Below are positions 42,174-50,078 of a stretch of 64,000 nucleotides of DNA, in pieces. This stretch comes from JACDAL01 sp963849115 (GTDB lineage Bacteria; Actinomycetota; CADDZG01; WHSQ01), in the NCBI GenBank assembly GCA_963849115.1, contig CAWKGK010000003.1:1-64000 (forward strand), written 5' to 3'. Position 1 is the stretch's first letter, and each line of letters opens with the position of its first letter. A program made the translations under genes and the position numbers. The notes under the pieces were generated by a model that saw only the letters and a program-made list of their open reading frames with translations, was not told where the DNA came from and ran no database searches.

Positions 42174-43355
42174 TTGAAGGTAGGCATTGCAGACGTCGTC
42201 ATCGTGGCGATCGGCCTCCTGGCCGCCTTCCGGGGCAGCCGCCGAGGGCTCCTGGCACAGGTGTTCGAGCTCGGCGGCGGCTTCTTGGGCCTGGTCTTGG
42301 GCATCGCTTTCGCTCCTCGAATCGTGTCCCAATTCACTCGTGACGCGGGCCTCAGCACCGCCCTGTTGACGGTGGTATTGGTGATCATCGCGGTCGCCGT
42401 GGGCCAGGCGATCGGACAGGCCATCGGCCGCCGCTTTGGGCTCGCTGCTCGGAGGCTGCGCTTGGGAGGGCTCGACAAGGCCCTGGGTATGCTCTTCGGG
42501 ATTGTCGTGGTCCTCGTGGCCTACTGGCTGATCGGCTCGCTGCTGGCTCAGGGCCCGGTCAGGCCACTGGCGCGCGCTCTGCGCTCATCGAAGATCTTGA
42601 ACGCCCTTACCGATTTCCGGCAGCCTCCGAATGTGGTGGCTTTTCTGGGGCGTTACCTTCGGACGACCAACTTCCCGCAGGTATTCGCAAACCTTCCACC
42701 CCCCACCGGGCCCCCCGTGAAGCTGCCCGCCGACCGGCTCGCCCGGCGAGCCATCGGGGCGGCGGACGACTCGACGGTGCGAGTGCTCGCTACCGCCTGT
42801 GGCGGCACCCAGCTCGGAAGCGGCTGGGTGTCGTCGCCCTCGACCGTGGTGACGAACGCCCATGTCGTGGCGGGCGGCTCCAACGTCTCGGTGCAGGAAC
42901 AGGCGGGCACCCTCCCCGCCACGGTGGTGCTGTTCGACCCGGCCACCGATGTGGCGGTGCTCCGGGTCGAAGACCTCTCGGGCCCTCCCCTCAACCTGTC
43001 CGGGGCGCTCGACACGGGGGCGGTGGGAGCCGTGTTGGGCTATCCGGGGCGGGCTGAGGGGCGTCTGTCGGTCGGCCCGGCCGCCGTCCAGGAGCGCTAC
43101 GAAGCCTTGGGGCTCGACATCTATAGCCGGGAAGAGGTGACCCGTGAGATCTACCAACTGCAGGCCCGGGTCGAGGAGGGGGATTCGGGCGGGCCCTTCG
43201 TGCGGCCCTCGGGCCGGGTCGCCGGCATGCTGTTCGCGGCTTCGACGACCGACGCAAGGGCCGGCTACGCGCTAACCGCGGCCGAGATTCGAGATGAGCT
43301 CGCCCGCGGCCAAGCGAGGACCGAGGCAGTCTCGACGGGCCCCTGCACCCACTAA
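42174..43355 (+). CDS. MarP-like membrane serine protease (CvpA + trypsin)
   Basis: This 393-residue protein has an N-terminal CvpA-like domain with four membrane helices (about 1-125) and a periplasmic trypsin-like protease domain. The triad is His230 (VVTNAHVVA), Asp259 (ATDVAVLR) and Ser338 (EEGDSGGPF). The layout is that of mycobacterial MarP, which is needed for acid resistance through activation of a peptidoglycan hydrolase. A candidate substrate, the NlpC/P60 protein, is encoded elsewhere in the window, but that link is a guess. The start is TTG, without a clear ribosome site. Confidence 0.9.
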   Translation: MKVGIADVVIVAIGLLAAFRGSRRGLLAQVFELGGGFLGLVLGIAFAPRIVSQFTRDAGLSTALLTVVLVIIAVAVGQAIGQAIGRRFGLAARRLRLGGLDKALGMLFGIVVVLVAYWLIGSLLAQGPVRPLARALRSSKILNALTDFRQPPNVVAFLGRYLRTTNFPQVFANLPPPTGPPVKLPADRLARRAIGAADDSTVRVLATACGGTQLGSGWVSSPSTVVTNAHVVAGGSNVSVQEQAGTLPATVVLFDPATDVAVLRVEDLSGPPLNLSGALDTGAVGAVLGYPGRAEGRLSVGPAAVQERYEALGLDIYSREEVTREIYQLQARVEEGDSGGPFVRPSGRVAGMLFAASTTDARAGYALTAAEIRDELARGQARTEAVSTGPCTH

Positions 43356-43398
43356 CGGGCCTCCGGTCACGAGCGCAGCTCTGCCGCCAAGTGAGAAC

Positions 43399-43412
43399 GG
43401 ATCGATCGATCC
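43399..43412. promoter_or_regulatory. 14-base perfect palindrome, possible operator
   Basis: GGATCGATCGATCC is a perfect palindrome located 42 bases upstream of the -10 box of the next gene, a position suited to a regulator. No regulator is assigned. Confidence 0.3.
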
Positions 43413-43453
43413 CACGTCTGCTCCTTCCGCCCGATGGGAACTGGACGCGACTC

Positions 43454-43459
43454 TAAGAT
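43454..43459 (+). promoter_or_regulatory. -10 box deciding the start at 43467
   Basis: TAAGAT lies 7 bases before the ATG at 43467. The two earlier in-frame ATG codons (43434, 43458) precede or overlap this box, so a leaderless transcript would begin at 43467. Confidence 0.45.
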
Positions 43460-43466
43460 GATTGGT

Positions 43467-44249
43467 ATGGACGACATCAGACTTAGTGAGGCCGCCGATG
43501 CGCTCGTTGCGGGGGGCATAGCCGGGCCGCATGTGAGCCATCGCCGCCGTGGCAACATCTCCAAGATTCAATCGATGCTGAAGGACGACGTCGAGTCCCG
43601 CTTCGGCCTCACGGGTTTCGAGCGCTACTCGGCCCCCCAGATACTCGAGCTGATGGCGAGACTCACGGGCTGCTCCAAGGACCCGGACGATCCCCAGGAG
43701 CAGGACTACATAGACCCGTCGCTCACGATTGGAGCGATCGTTGCGGGCGCGCAGCGGCTGCGCCGGGCCGCCGAGGACGGCAGGACGTTGCTGGCTGCGA
43801 CCGGGCATCCCACGGGTCTTCTCGAACACCACATGCGCGTCGTGGACGCCTACCGGGCGGCCGGCGGGGAGGTGATCATTCCCCGGGAGCAGGAGCTGTT
43901 CGCGCGCGGAGGGAGAGCGCGGATCCGCTACGTCGGCTCGGTGGCGTGCCTGTGCGACGGAGCCTCGCTTCTCCACACCCATTCCTCGGAGGCCATGGAG
44001 GCGATCCTCGAGGCGAAGCCGTGGCCCGACATCGTGCTTGCGGACCACGGTTTCGCGGGGGCCGCGCTCGAGCGGGGGATCCCGGCTGTGGCGTTCATGG
44101 ACATCAATGACCAGGCCCTCGCGGTGCCTTGGGACGAGGGCAAGGACGTCGTGATCGTGCCCCTGGACGACAATCGGGAGCCGCGTTTCTACGAGCCCTC
44201 ATGGTCGCTTTTCGAGCTGATATTGGCGGGGGGCGAGCCGCGGGACTAG
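43467..44249 (+). CDS. Conserved actinobacterial protein, phosphatase-like by weak recollection
   Basis: This 260-residue soluble protein is conserved in actinobacteria as I recall, and is sometimes called a phosphatase, but I cannot confirm that. Visible blocks are LLAATGHPTGLLEHHMRVVDA, VIIPREQELF, GSVACLCDGASLLHTHSSEAM and PDIVLADHGFAGAALERGIP, then AFMDINDQALAVPW and a PLDDNREP end. The conserved His and Asp residues suggest a metal-dependent hydrolase. No signal peptide or membrane segment is seen. The start at 43467 follows a leaderless -10 box. Confidence 0.65.
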   Translation: MDDIRLSEAADALVAGGIAGPHVSHRRRGNISKIQSMLKDDVESRFGLTGFERYSAPQILELMARLTGCSKDPDDPQEQDYIDPSLTIGAIVAGAQRLRRAAEDGRTLLAATGHPTGLLEHHMRVVDAYRAAGGEVIIPREQELFARGGRARIRYVGSVACLCDGASLLHTHSSEAMEAILEAKPWPDIVLADHGFAGAALERGIPAVAFMDINDQALAVPWDEGKDVVIVPLDDNREPRFYEPSWSLFELILAGGEPRD

Positions 44250-44442
44250 GGCCGAGCCGCCGCCCGCCGAGCCGCGCGAATCAACGACCGTCTCGGGCCT
44301 GCTCGACCGGAAACGACGCTGTCACCAACGCGTTCAAGTTGCGCGCCATCTCTTGCTTAATTCTCGGGTTCCATTCAAGGAATGAGTGCATTTGTGCGAG
44401 AAGTTTCCAGTGAGGGGGCTGATGCTGGCGAACTCTTCCTGC

Positions 44443-44448
44443 TATAGT
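44443..44448 (+). promoter_or_regulatory. -10 box of the Rv0500A-like gene
   Basis: TATAGT lies exactly 6 bases before the ATG at 44455: a strong -10 box in the leaderless position. The 190 bases upstream (44250-44442) hold no gene that I can support. Confidence 0.55.
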
Positions 44449-44454
44449 CGATCC

Positions 44455-44673
44455 ATGAAGGATCCGAGCGAGGTTTCCGTTGACGCATCCCCGCTCGCGA
44501 CACACTTTCTGACGGTTGCCGAAGTCGCCCGCCTCCTGCGGGTCTCCAACATGACTGTCTACCGCCTCGTCAAAGCCAACCAGCTGGCTGCCGTGCGGGT
44601 GGGACGTGGCTACCGGATCCGCGAAGAAGACGTGCGTAAGTACCTCGAGCAGCGCTATATGGACGCCGGCTAG
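44455..44673 (+). CDS. Rv0500A-like helix-turn-helix protein (excisionase family)
   Basis: This 72-residue DNA-binding protein has a MerR/excisionase-type fold: FLTVAEVARLLRVSNMTVYR, then LVKANQLAAVRVGRGYRIRE, and the ending VRKYLEQRYMDAG. It closely resembles mycobacterial Rv0500A, which lies between proC and the bS22 gene. Despite the family name, nothing here suggests an integrated element; it is a conserved chromosomal regulator. The start at 44455 is set by the -10 box; an in-frame ATG at 44386 is rejected. A strong terminator follows. Confidence 0.88.
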   Translation: MKDPSEVSVDASPLATHFLTVAEVARLLRVSNMTVYRLVKANQLAAVRVGRGYRIREEDVRKYLEQRYMDAG

Positions 44674-44701
44674 GCACAACCAGACCGTCAATCCCTATCG
44701 A

Positions 44702-44723
44702 CCGCCCCACGGGGCGGTTTTTT
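44702..44723 (+). terminator. Intrinsic terminator after the Rv0500A-like gene
   Basis: CCGCCC, loop CACG, GGGCGG, then six T. This is a classic hairpin and T-run 28 bases after the stop codon. Confidence 0.92.
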
Positions 44724-44803
44724 CGTGTCTGAACCCCTGCTTCAGGGTTAGGGACCCTTCCCGACCCGAGCGGGGCCAACCGACCACCGCGACGGCTCCG
44801 GCG

Positions 44804-45760
44804 GTGGAGCATGAGGTTGAATGCGGGGGTGACGCATACGAGTTCGGCAGCCGGAGCCGAGAACAGGTGATCTCAGAGCTGGAGCCGTTTTACGAGCGGG
44901 TGCTGGCGCGGCCCGGCATCGTGTTCTTGCTCGGAGGCATCGACGCCGGAAAAACGACGGTCGCCGTCGAGCTGCTGCGGCGTGGCCTCGCCAATGGGTA
45001 CAGCGTCGCCCTGGTCGACGCCGACGTGGCCCAATCGACGGTTGGCCCCCCGACCACAGTGGGCCTCAGGTGCCCCGGCCCCGAGGAGCTCACCCGGGAG
45101 AGCCTGCGGGTCGCAGACGAGCTCTCCTTCGCCGGGACGATCACACCGCGAGGCCACCTCCTTCCTCTGGTGGCCGCCACCGCGACGCTAGTTGCGGCCG
45201 CCCTGGCCCGCGGCTGCGATCTCGTTGTCGTCGACACGACGAGTTTCGTCTCGGGCCTTTACGGTCAGCTGCTCAAGTACCACAAGCTGCAGCTCACGAG
45301 GCCGGACTACGTGTTGGCGTTCGAACGGGGGGGCGAGCTCGAACCCCTGGTGGGAATCGCCCGCCGCTTCACCTCCGCCGAGGTCGTCGAGCACAACGTC
45401 AGTCCCGACCTTCCAGCCCGCACTGTTGAGGAGCGCATGATCTTTCGCGAGGAGCAGTTCGCCGCCTACTTCGCCGCGGGCGTGTCTCGCTGGAAGGTCA
45501 AGCCAAGTGTCTTCATGCCCACCTTGCCCCCTGAGTTCGACCTGGCGTTGCTCGACGGCATCGTGGTCGGGATGGAGGACGGACAGGGCTCGTGCGCAGG
45601 GATCGGTGTCCTTGAGTACGATGATGCCCAGAACGTCTTGCGGATGGTGTCGCCCGTCACACACGGGGTCCGGGGTCTGCGGCTCGGCTCGGTGAGAATC
45701 GCGACCGACGGGAAGTCGAGGGGGCCGGTCGACTTCCGCAATCTGTTCCGGACCGACTAG
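44804..45760 (+). CDS. Clp1/Grc3-type P-loop protein
   Basis: This 318-residue protein resembles the CLP1_P family of polynucleotide 5'-hydroxyl kinases: a P-loop LLGGIDAGKTTVAVELLRRG, then DADVAQSTVGPPTTVGL, a long central helix region and VVVDTTSFVSGLYGQLLKYHKLQL. The C-terminal part (about 200-318) is a beta-rich domain with GSCAGIGVLEYDD. Proteins of this family add phosphate to RNA or DNA 5' ends. In bacteria the substrate is unknown. The GTG at 44804 is the first in-frame start after the terminator; its ribosome site is weak. It lies just upstream of bS22. Confidence 0.72.
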   Translation: MEHEVECGGDAYEFGSRSREQVISELEPFYERVLARPGIVFLLGGIDAGKTTVAVELLRRGLANGYSVALVDADVAQSTVGPPTTVGLRCPGPEELTRESLRVADELSFAGTITPRGHLLPLVAATATLVAAALARGCDLVVVDTTSFVSGLYGQLLKYHKLQLTRPDYVLAFERGGELEPLVGIARRFTSAEVVEHNVSPDLPARTVEERMIFREEQFAAYFAAGVSRWKVKPSVFMPTLPPEFDLALLDGIVVGMEDGQGSCAGIGVLEYDDAQNVLRMVSPVTHGVRGLRLGSVRIATDGKSRGPVDFRNLFRTD

Positions 45761-45780
45761 AGCCGTAAGAAGCGATCGCC

Positions 45781-45797
45781 GTCAGACCGAGTCTGAC
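45781..45797. promoter_or_regulatory. Inverted repeat upstream of bS22
   Basis: GTCAGAC-CGA-GTCTGAC is a perfect seven-base dyad between the Clp1-like stop and the bS22 ribosome site. It may be a weak terminator, an operator or a leader hairpin; no T-run follows. Confidence 0.4.
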
Positions 45798-45821
45798 AAC
45801 CGAAACTAGAGGAGCTGAGGG

Positions 45822-45923
45822 ATGCCGTCGCTGGTAAAGAAGCGCCGCAAGAAGATGCGCAAGAAGAAGCATCGCAAGATGTTGAAGCGCACTCGCTGGC
45901 AGCGCCGCCAGCAGGGTAAGTAG
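45822..45923 (+). CDS. Small ribosomal subunit protein bS22 (AURKAIP1/COX24 family)
   Basis: This 33-residue, very basic protein starts MPSLVKKRRKKMRKKKHRKM and ends QRRQQGK, with an internal RTRWQRR. It matches mycobacterial Rv0500B, which has been placed in the 30S subunit as bS22. GGAG lies nine bases before the ATG. Like its mycobacterial counterpart it follows an Rv0500A-like gene, but a P-loop kinase gene is inserted between them here. Confidence 0.9.
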   Translation: MPSLVKKRRKKMRKKKHRKMLKRTRWQRRQQGK

Positions 45924-45939
45924 CACAGGATCGGGTGCC

Positions 45940-46755
45940 ATGGCCGCCGGAATAGTCACCTTCACCTCGGACTACGGGTGGGAGGACGAGTTTGTGGGCG
46001 TCTGCCACGGAGTCATGCTGAGCATTTCCCGTGAGCTTCGCATCGTCGATCTCCACCACAGCATCGCTCGCCAAGATGTTCGGCACGGTGCGGTCGTGCT
46101 CGAACAGTCGGTTCCCTACATGCCGGATGCGGTTCATTTGGCGGTCGTGGATCCGAGCGTCGGCTCGGAACGCCGTGCGCTCGCGGTTGAGACGTCGGGG
46201 GGAGCGGTACTGGTGGGTCCGGACAACGGTCTCCTGCTCCCCGCTGCCGATGTCTGCGGTGGGGTAGCCGCCGCCTACGCGTTGGAGGACAGGCGCTTCT
46301 TGCTGTCTCCGGTGTCGCGCACGTTTCAGGGCCGGGACGTTTTCGCCCCCGCCTCGGCCCACCTCGCCTCGGGAGTGCCGGCGGCAGAGCTGGGGCCGCC
46401 GGCGGAAATCTCTAGCCTGGTGCGGCTCGAGATTCCCGAGGCCTGGGAACACGACGACCACCTTCACGCCGAGGTCCTACAGGTCGATCGCTTCGGGAAC
46501 CTGCAGCTCAACTGCGACGGCGCTCGGCTCAAGAAGGTCGGTCTGTCGGACAGCTCTGTCTTGGAGGTGCGCCTCGAGGGGCACCGGCTTCAGGTCCACC
46601 ACGGCGCCACCTTCGCCGACGTTCCCTCCGGGGACTTCGTGCTGGTCGAGGACTCCTACAAACACCTCTCCCTGGCGATAAACAAGGGTGACGCGCGCGC
46701 CAAGCTTCGGGCCGCGTCGGGTTCGACCGTGATCGTGGGGCCGATCTCCACTTAG
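45940..46755 (+). CDS. DUF62 / SAM hydroxide adenosyltransferase family protein
   Basis: This 271-residue protein matches the DUF62 family, whose members split S-adenosylmethionine with water to adenosine and methionine (relatives use fluoride or chloride). Family blocks are ITFTSDYG-like start, AVVDPSVGSERRALAV, VGPDNGLLLPAA and SRTFQGRDVFAPASAHLASG. Of the reported Asp-Arg-His triad, Asp71 and Arg78 are present, but the His position (TFHGRD in most members) is Gln130. The enzyme may have altered or lost activity. It lies 16 bases after bS22, so the two are probably co-transcribed. Confidence 0.88.
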   Translation: MAAGIVTFTSDYGWEDEFVGVCHGVMLSISRELRIVDLHHSIARQDVRHGAVVLEQSVPYMPDAVHLAVVDPSVGSERRALAVETSGGAVLVGPDNGLLLPAADVCGGVAAAYALEDRRFLLSPVSRTFQGRDVFAPASAHLASGVPAAELGPPAEISSLVRLEIPEAWEHDDHLHAEVLQVDRFGNLQLNCDGARLKKVGLSDSSVLEVRLEGHRLQVHHGATFADVPSGDFVLVEDSYKHLSLAINKGDARAKLRAASGSTVIVGPIST

Positions 46756-46802
46756 TGCTCCTGAGCGAAAGTAGCGTCAGCGTCCAGAGCGGCACTGAGC
46801 AC
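46754..46802. terminator. Possible bidirectional terminator
   Basis: AGTGCTC (46754-46760) and GAGCACT (46796-46802) are perfect inverted repeats, extendable with one mismatch, between the DUF62 stop and a possible minus-strand small gene. The 35-base loop resembles the layout, but not the sequence, of the palindromic elements elsewhere. Confidence 0.35.
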
Positions 46803-46904
46803 TTAGCCCGAGCCCAGCCCGTATATCTGTAGAACCCCAAGGGTTCCGGCGATGGCAATGGCGGCCAGCAACAGGATCAGTGCCAGCAGCGTGTTTCTCC
46901 TCAT
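46803..46904 (-). CDS. Possible 33-residue single-helix membrane peptide
   Basis: An ATG-TAA frame encodes a basic start (MRRN), one hydrophobic helix (TLLALILLLAAIAIAGTLGV) and a short tail (LQIYGLGSG). The composition is typical of small membrane proteins. The ribosome site is weak (GGAAACGA). It lies alone between two plus-strand genes. I recognise no family. Confidence 0.4.
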   Translation of the reverse strand: MRRNTLLALILLLAAIAIAGTLGVLQIYGLGSG

Positions 46905-47006
46905 TCGTTTCCGGCTTTCGTAAGCGATCCTTACGGCGAGAGATACAGCCTGGTCGACCCCGCCGAACCCTCTTCACCCTACCCATGGGCCGGGCCATAA
47001 TGGGTC

Positions 47007-47639
47007 ATGCCCAACTTCTGGCGGAAGGCAGCGCCGGCGCTGGCCATGGCGCTGCTGCTGAGCTCCTGCTCGACCTCCGGTTTCCAGTACGTCTCCAGCG
47101 CGGAGACCAATACCGTATTCAAGGTGCCGGAGAAGTGGACGTTGTTCTCAGAAGACGATGTTTTTCAATTCCGGCCCCCTGAAATCTCTCCTCAGCAGGA
47201 GGCCGCCAATAGGGCCTCGCAGTGGGTGATGGCCTTCGACGGCGCCTCCCAGCCGACCCTCACCCACCTTTTCAACGCTGATTCGACCGAGCCTGCGGGT
47301 TACGCCAAGGTCCGGATCCTCTCCGATGAGGAACGCGCGGCCTACTCCCTGAGCTCGCTGCGCAACGAAGAATTCGAGATCGACAAGCTGGTTCGCCGAC
47401 AGCAGCTCGAGCTCTTGAGCGAGGAAGAGGTCAGTCTCGACTCCGGGGTCAACGGCGTCCACCTCGTCTTCAACGTCCGGCAGGGCCCCGAATTCATCAC
47501 AGTGAACCAGACCGCGCTGAAGGACCCACAGACGCGCGTCCTTTACCTCTTCCTGATCGGCTGTCAGGCCGACTGCTACGAATCCAACCAGGGCACGATC
47601 GACGAGGTCGTGAACTCCTGGACTATCAAGGAGCGGTGA
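47007..47639 (+). CDS. Lipoprotein of unknown function
   Basis: This 210-residue protein has a lipoprotein signal (LLLSSC, Cys21) and no known domain. The mature part is predicted mixed alpha/beta with PEKWTLFSEDDVF, VHLVFNVRQGPEFITVNQTA and a C-terminal LFLIGCQADCYESNQGTIDEV that contains a possible disulfide pair. It ends three bases before the FtsH-like gene, so the two are certainly co-transcribed. It could be a substrate adaptor or partner of that protease on the outer face of the membrane. Confidence 0.75.
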   Translation: MPNFWRKAAPALAMALLLSSCSTSGFQYVSSAETNTVFKVPEKWTLFSEDDVFQFRPPEISPQQEAANRASQWVMAFDGASQPTLTHLFNADSTEPAGYAKVRILSDEERAAYSLSSLRNEEFEIDKLVRRQQLELLSEEEVSLDSGVNGVHLVFNVRQGPEFITVNQTALKDPQTRVLYLFLIGCQADCYESNQGTIDEVVNSWTIKER

Positions 47640-47642
47640 CAG

Positions 47643-50042
47643 ATGAGCTCTAAGGGCAACGGCAAGCCCGGGCTGGCGTGGCCCGAGCACGACTCAGGTC
47701 CCGCGGCTCCGGGCGAGTACCAGAGTCGCGAGCGCGAGGAAGATCGCAAGACACGCCGGCCGTTGGCGCTGTGGGACAGGGTAAAGATCCTGATCCTGCT
47801 TCTCGGCGTGTGGTTCATCCTGGTCTGGTACACGATGGTGCAGTACCAGGGGATCATGCCGTTCGTAGACGCACTCAACCAGACGGCTCGGGCGCAGGGG
47901 TGGCTCCTGGTGCTCGCAGGGCTGGAGTTCGTGCGACAGATCCACTACTTCATTTCAGAGCATTGGGCTGCCTACTATCGCTTCTTTACCGAGCGTCTCT
48001 TTGGCGGCTGGGACCGGCGCCTCCACAGGATCAACGACTGGAACCGCTTTCGTATCGCTCGTGCGCTCAAGTGGCTGCTGGCGCTCGTGGTGCTGGACCT
48101 TGTCGTCGCCCAGATTGTCGGAGTGTCTCCCGCACTCGCGTTGTTCCAGCTGCCGGTCCTCGCCTTTCAGGCGCTGCCGTTCGCAATCCAGCTCGTCTTC
48201 TACTTCTTCATCATCATCTTTCAGTTCGTCGGGTTGTTCTGGTTCCTCTCGCGCGGCGGCGTGGACGTCTACTTTCCCGACGACGTCAAGACCCGGTTCA
48301 CGGATGTCTGGGGGCAGGACAACGTGCTCACCAAGATCAAGGAGAACATGGTCTTCCTCGAGGATCCCGAGTCGATCGAGGAGCGCGGCGGCTATGTCCC
48401 CGGAGGCGTCCTGCTGTGGGGCCCGCCGGGGACCGGCAAGACGCTTATCGCCGAAGCGGTCGCGGGCGAGACCGGAAGGCCGTTCGTGTTCGTCGACCCC
48501 GGTGCGTTCATCCAAATGTTCATGGGCGTCGGCATCCTCAAGGTCAAGTCGCTCTTCCGGAAGCTACGCAAGCTTGCGGTGCGCTACGGCGGTGTGATCG
48601 TGTTCTTCGACGAGGCCGATGCACTCGGGAGCCGCGGCGCCATCGCCCAGCAGGGGCCGTGGGGAGGCCATATGACCGAGGGACCGTGGGAACACGCCCC
48701 CGCCTGCAACGGGCTGGGCTACCTCTCTCACGACACCGCTTCCCTGCTTCTTCAGTCCAGCTTGGGCACCGGCGCCCAGGAGCGACGCGGCCCCCAACGT
48801 GATCGCATCATGATGGGCGGCATGGGGGGAGGGGGAGGCGGCATGGGCACCTTGCAGGCGCTGCTGACCGAGCTCTCCGGCCTCAAGAAGCCGCGTGGCT
48901 TCGTCAACCGAGTGGTCCGCAGGATCCTCGGCATGCGCCCCAAGCCCCCTCCCAAGTACCGCATCCTCGTGATGATGGCGACCAACATGCCCCAGGCGCT
49001 CGACGAGGCCCTGCTGCGTCCCGGCCGTATCGACCGCATCTACAAGGTCGGCTATCCCTCCAAGGTGGGACGCATCCGGACCTACGACGGCTATCTCGCC
49101 AAGGTCACTCACTCGCTCAACGAGCAAGAGATAGACAAGCTCGCCACCATCACCCCCTATGCCACCGGCGCGACCATCAAGGATCTCGTCAACGAATCCC
49201 TGATCAACGCCATCCGGGACGGCCGTGACTCGATCACCTGGCGCGACGTGGTCAAGGCCAAGCAGCTGAAGGACTTGGGTCCGCCGGAGGACGTCGAGTA
49301 CATCGAGCGCGAGCGGCATGCGGTCGCGGTCCACGAGGCCTGTCACGCGGTCATCGCCCACCAGGCGCGCCGCCACCTCACGATCGACATTGCCACCATC
49401 GAGAAAGGCGGCACCTATCTCGGCATGGTCGCGTCAATACCGCCGGAGGATCAGTTCACGAGATGGCGCTCGGAGTACGAGGCCGACATCATGGTTAGCC
49501 TCGCCTCTCTGGCCGGAGAGCGCCTCTTCTTCGACGGCGACAACTCCTCGGGTGTGTCGGGCGACCTCGAGAGTGCCACCAAGATCGCCACGCTCATGGA
49601 GGGTTACTGGGGAATGGGTTCAACCGTTGCCTCGCACGGAGTCACGCACGAGGTTGGAATCGGCGGCGGAGGCCGGCCCGGCAAGGGCGAGGGCAGGAAG
49701 GACCAGGACTTGCTCGACACGGGCCTGGGGGAGCGTATCGAGTCGAACCTCGAGGGGATCCTGAGCCGCACCATGAACATGGTGACTCAGCACCGCCTCC
49801 AGATTCTTGCCGTCGCGCATGCGCTCGAGACCCACAAGACCGTCACGGGAGAGGACGTTGAGGCAATCATCGAGGGCCGGCCCGGCCCCCTGATCGACGG
49901 CCGCCCTTACCACTCAGACGCCTTCGAAGAGCTTGCCGAGCGTTACCACTCGCAGGTCGTCGAGGCCCATAAGACCCACGCCAGAGTCAAGGTGCCCCTG
50001 CCCGAGTTCGATCATGCCGAGTGGTCATCAGATGTCGTATAG
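47643..50042 (+). CDS. Divergent FtsH-like membrane AAA+ metalloprotease
   Basis: This 799-residue protein has an N-terminal region with about four membrane helices (48-66, 85-102, 142-160, 175-202), an AAA+ module and an M41-like peptidase. Visible are Walker A GPPGTGKT (260-267), pore loop MFMGVG, Walker B VIVFFDEADAL (318-328), arginine finger region LLRPGRIDR and the zinc motif HEACH (564-568). A Gly-rich insert of about 70 residues (331-400, with PWEHAPACNG and GGMGGGGGGMG) lies between Walker B and the second region of homology, which normal FtsH lacks. It is probably a specialised membrane protease. Its last codons lie in palindromic element C. Confidence 0.87.
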   Translation: MSSKGNGKPGLAWPEHDSGPAAPGEYQSREREEDRKTRRPLALWDRVKILILLLGVWFILVWYTMVQYQGIMPFVDALNQTARAQGWLLVLAGLEFVRQIHYFISEHWAAYYRFFTERLFGGWDRRLHRINDWNRFRIARALKWLLALVVLDLVVAQIVGVSPALALFQLPVLAFQALPFAIQLVFYFFIIIFQFVGLFWFLSRGGVDVYFPDDVKTRFTDVWGQDNVLTKIKENMVFLEDPESIEERGGYVPGGVLLWGPPGTGKTLIAEAVAGETGRPFVFVDPGAFIQMFMGVGILKVKSLFRKLRKLAVRYGGVIVFFDEADALGSRGAIAQQGPWGGHMTEGPWEHAPACNGLGYLSHDTASLLLQSSLGTGAQERRGPQRDRIMMGGMGGGGGGMGTLQALLTELSGLKKPRGFVNRVVRRILGMRPKPPPKYRILVMMATNMPQALDEALLRPGRIDRIYKVGYPSKVGRIRTYDGYLAKVTHSLNEQEIDKLATITPYATGATIKDLVNESLINAIRDGRDSITWRDVVKAKQLKDLGPPEDVEYIERERHAVAVHEACHAVIAHQARRHLTIDIATIEKGGTYLGMVASIPPEDQFTRWRSEYEADIMVSLASLAGERLFFDGDNSSGVSGDLESATKIATLMEGYWGMGSTVASHGVTHEVGIGGGGRPGKGEGRKDQDLLDTGLGERIESNLEGILSRTMNMVTQHRLQILAVAHALETHKTVTGEDVEAIIEGRPGPLIDGRPYHSDAFEELAERYHSQVVEAHKTHARVKVPLPEFDHAEWSSDVV

Positions 50043-50064
50043 CGCCATTTCACGACCACTCGGC
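50016..50064. repeat. Palindromic element C at the FtsH-like 3' end
   Basis: GCCGAGTGGTC (50016-50026) and GACCACTCGGC (50054-50064) are a perfect 11-base inverted repeat around a 27-base core. Read on the minus strand the core matches element D (GTGA, then TATA, then CATCTGA). The stop codon of the protease gene is in the core. Confidence 0.75.
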
Positions 50065-50078
50065 GAGCGAGCGGGCCT

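Noticed and set aside
44455..44673. Excisionase of an integrated phage or plasmid
   Set aside because: The protein matches a conserved chromosomal mycobacterial gene with the same neighbours, and there is no integrase or attachment site.
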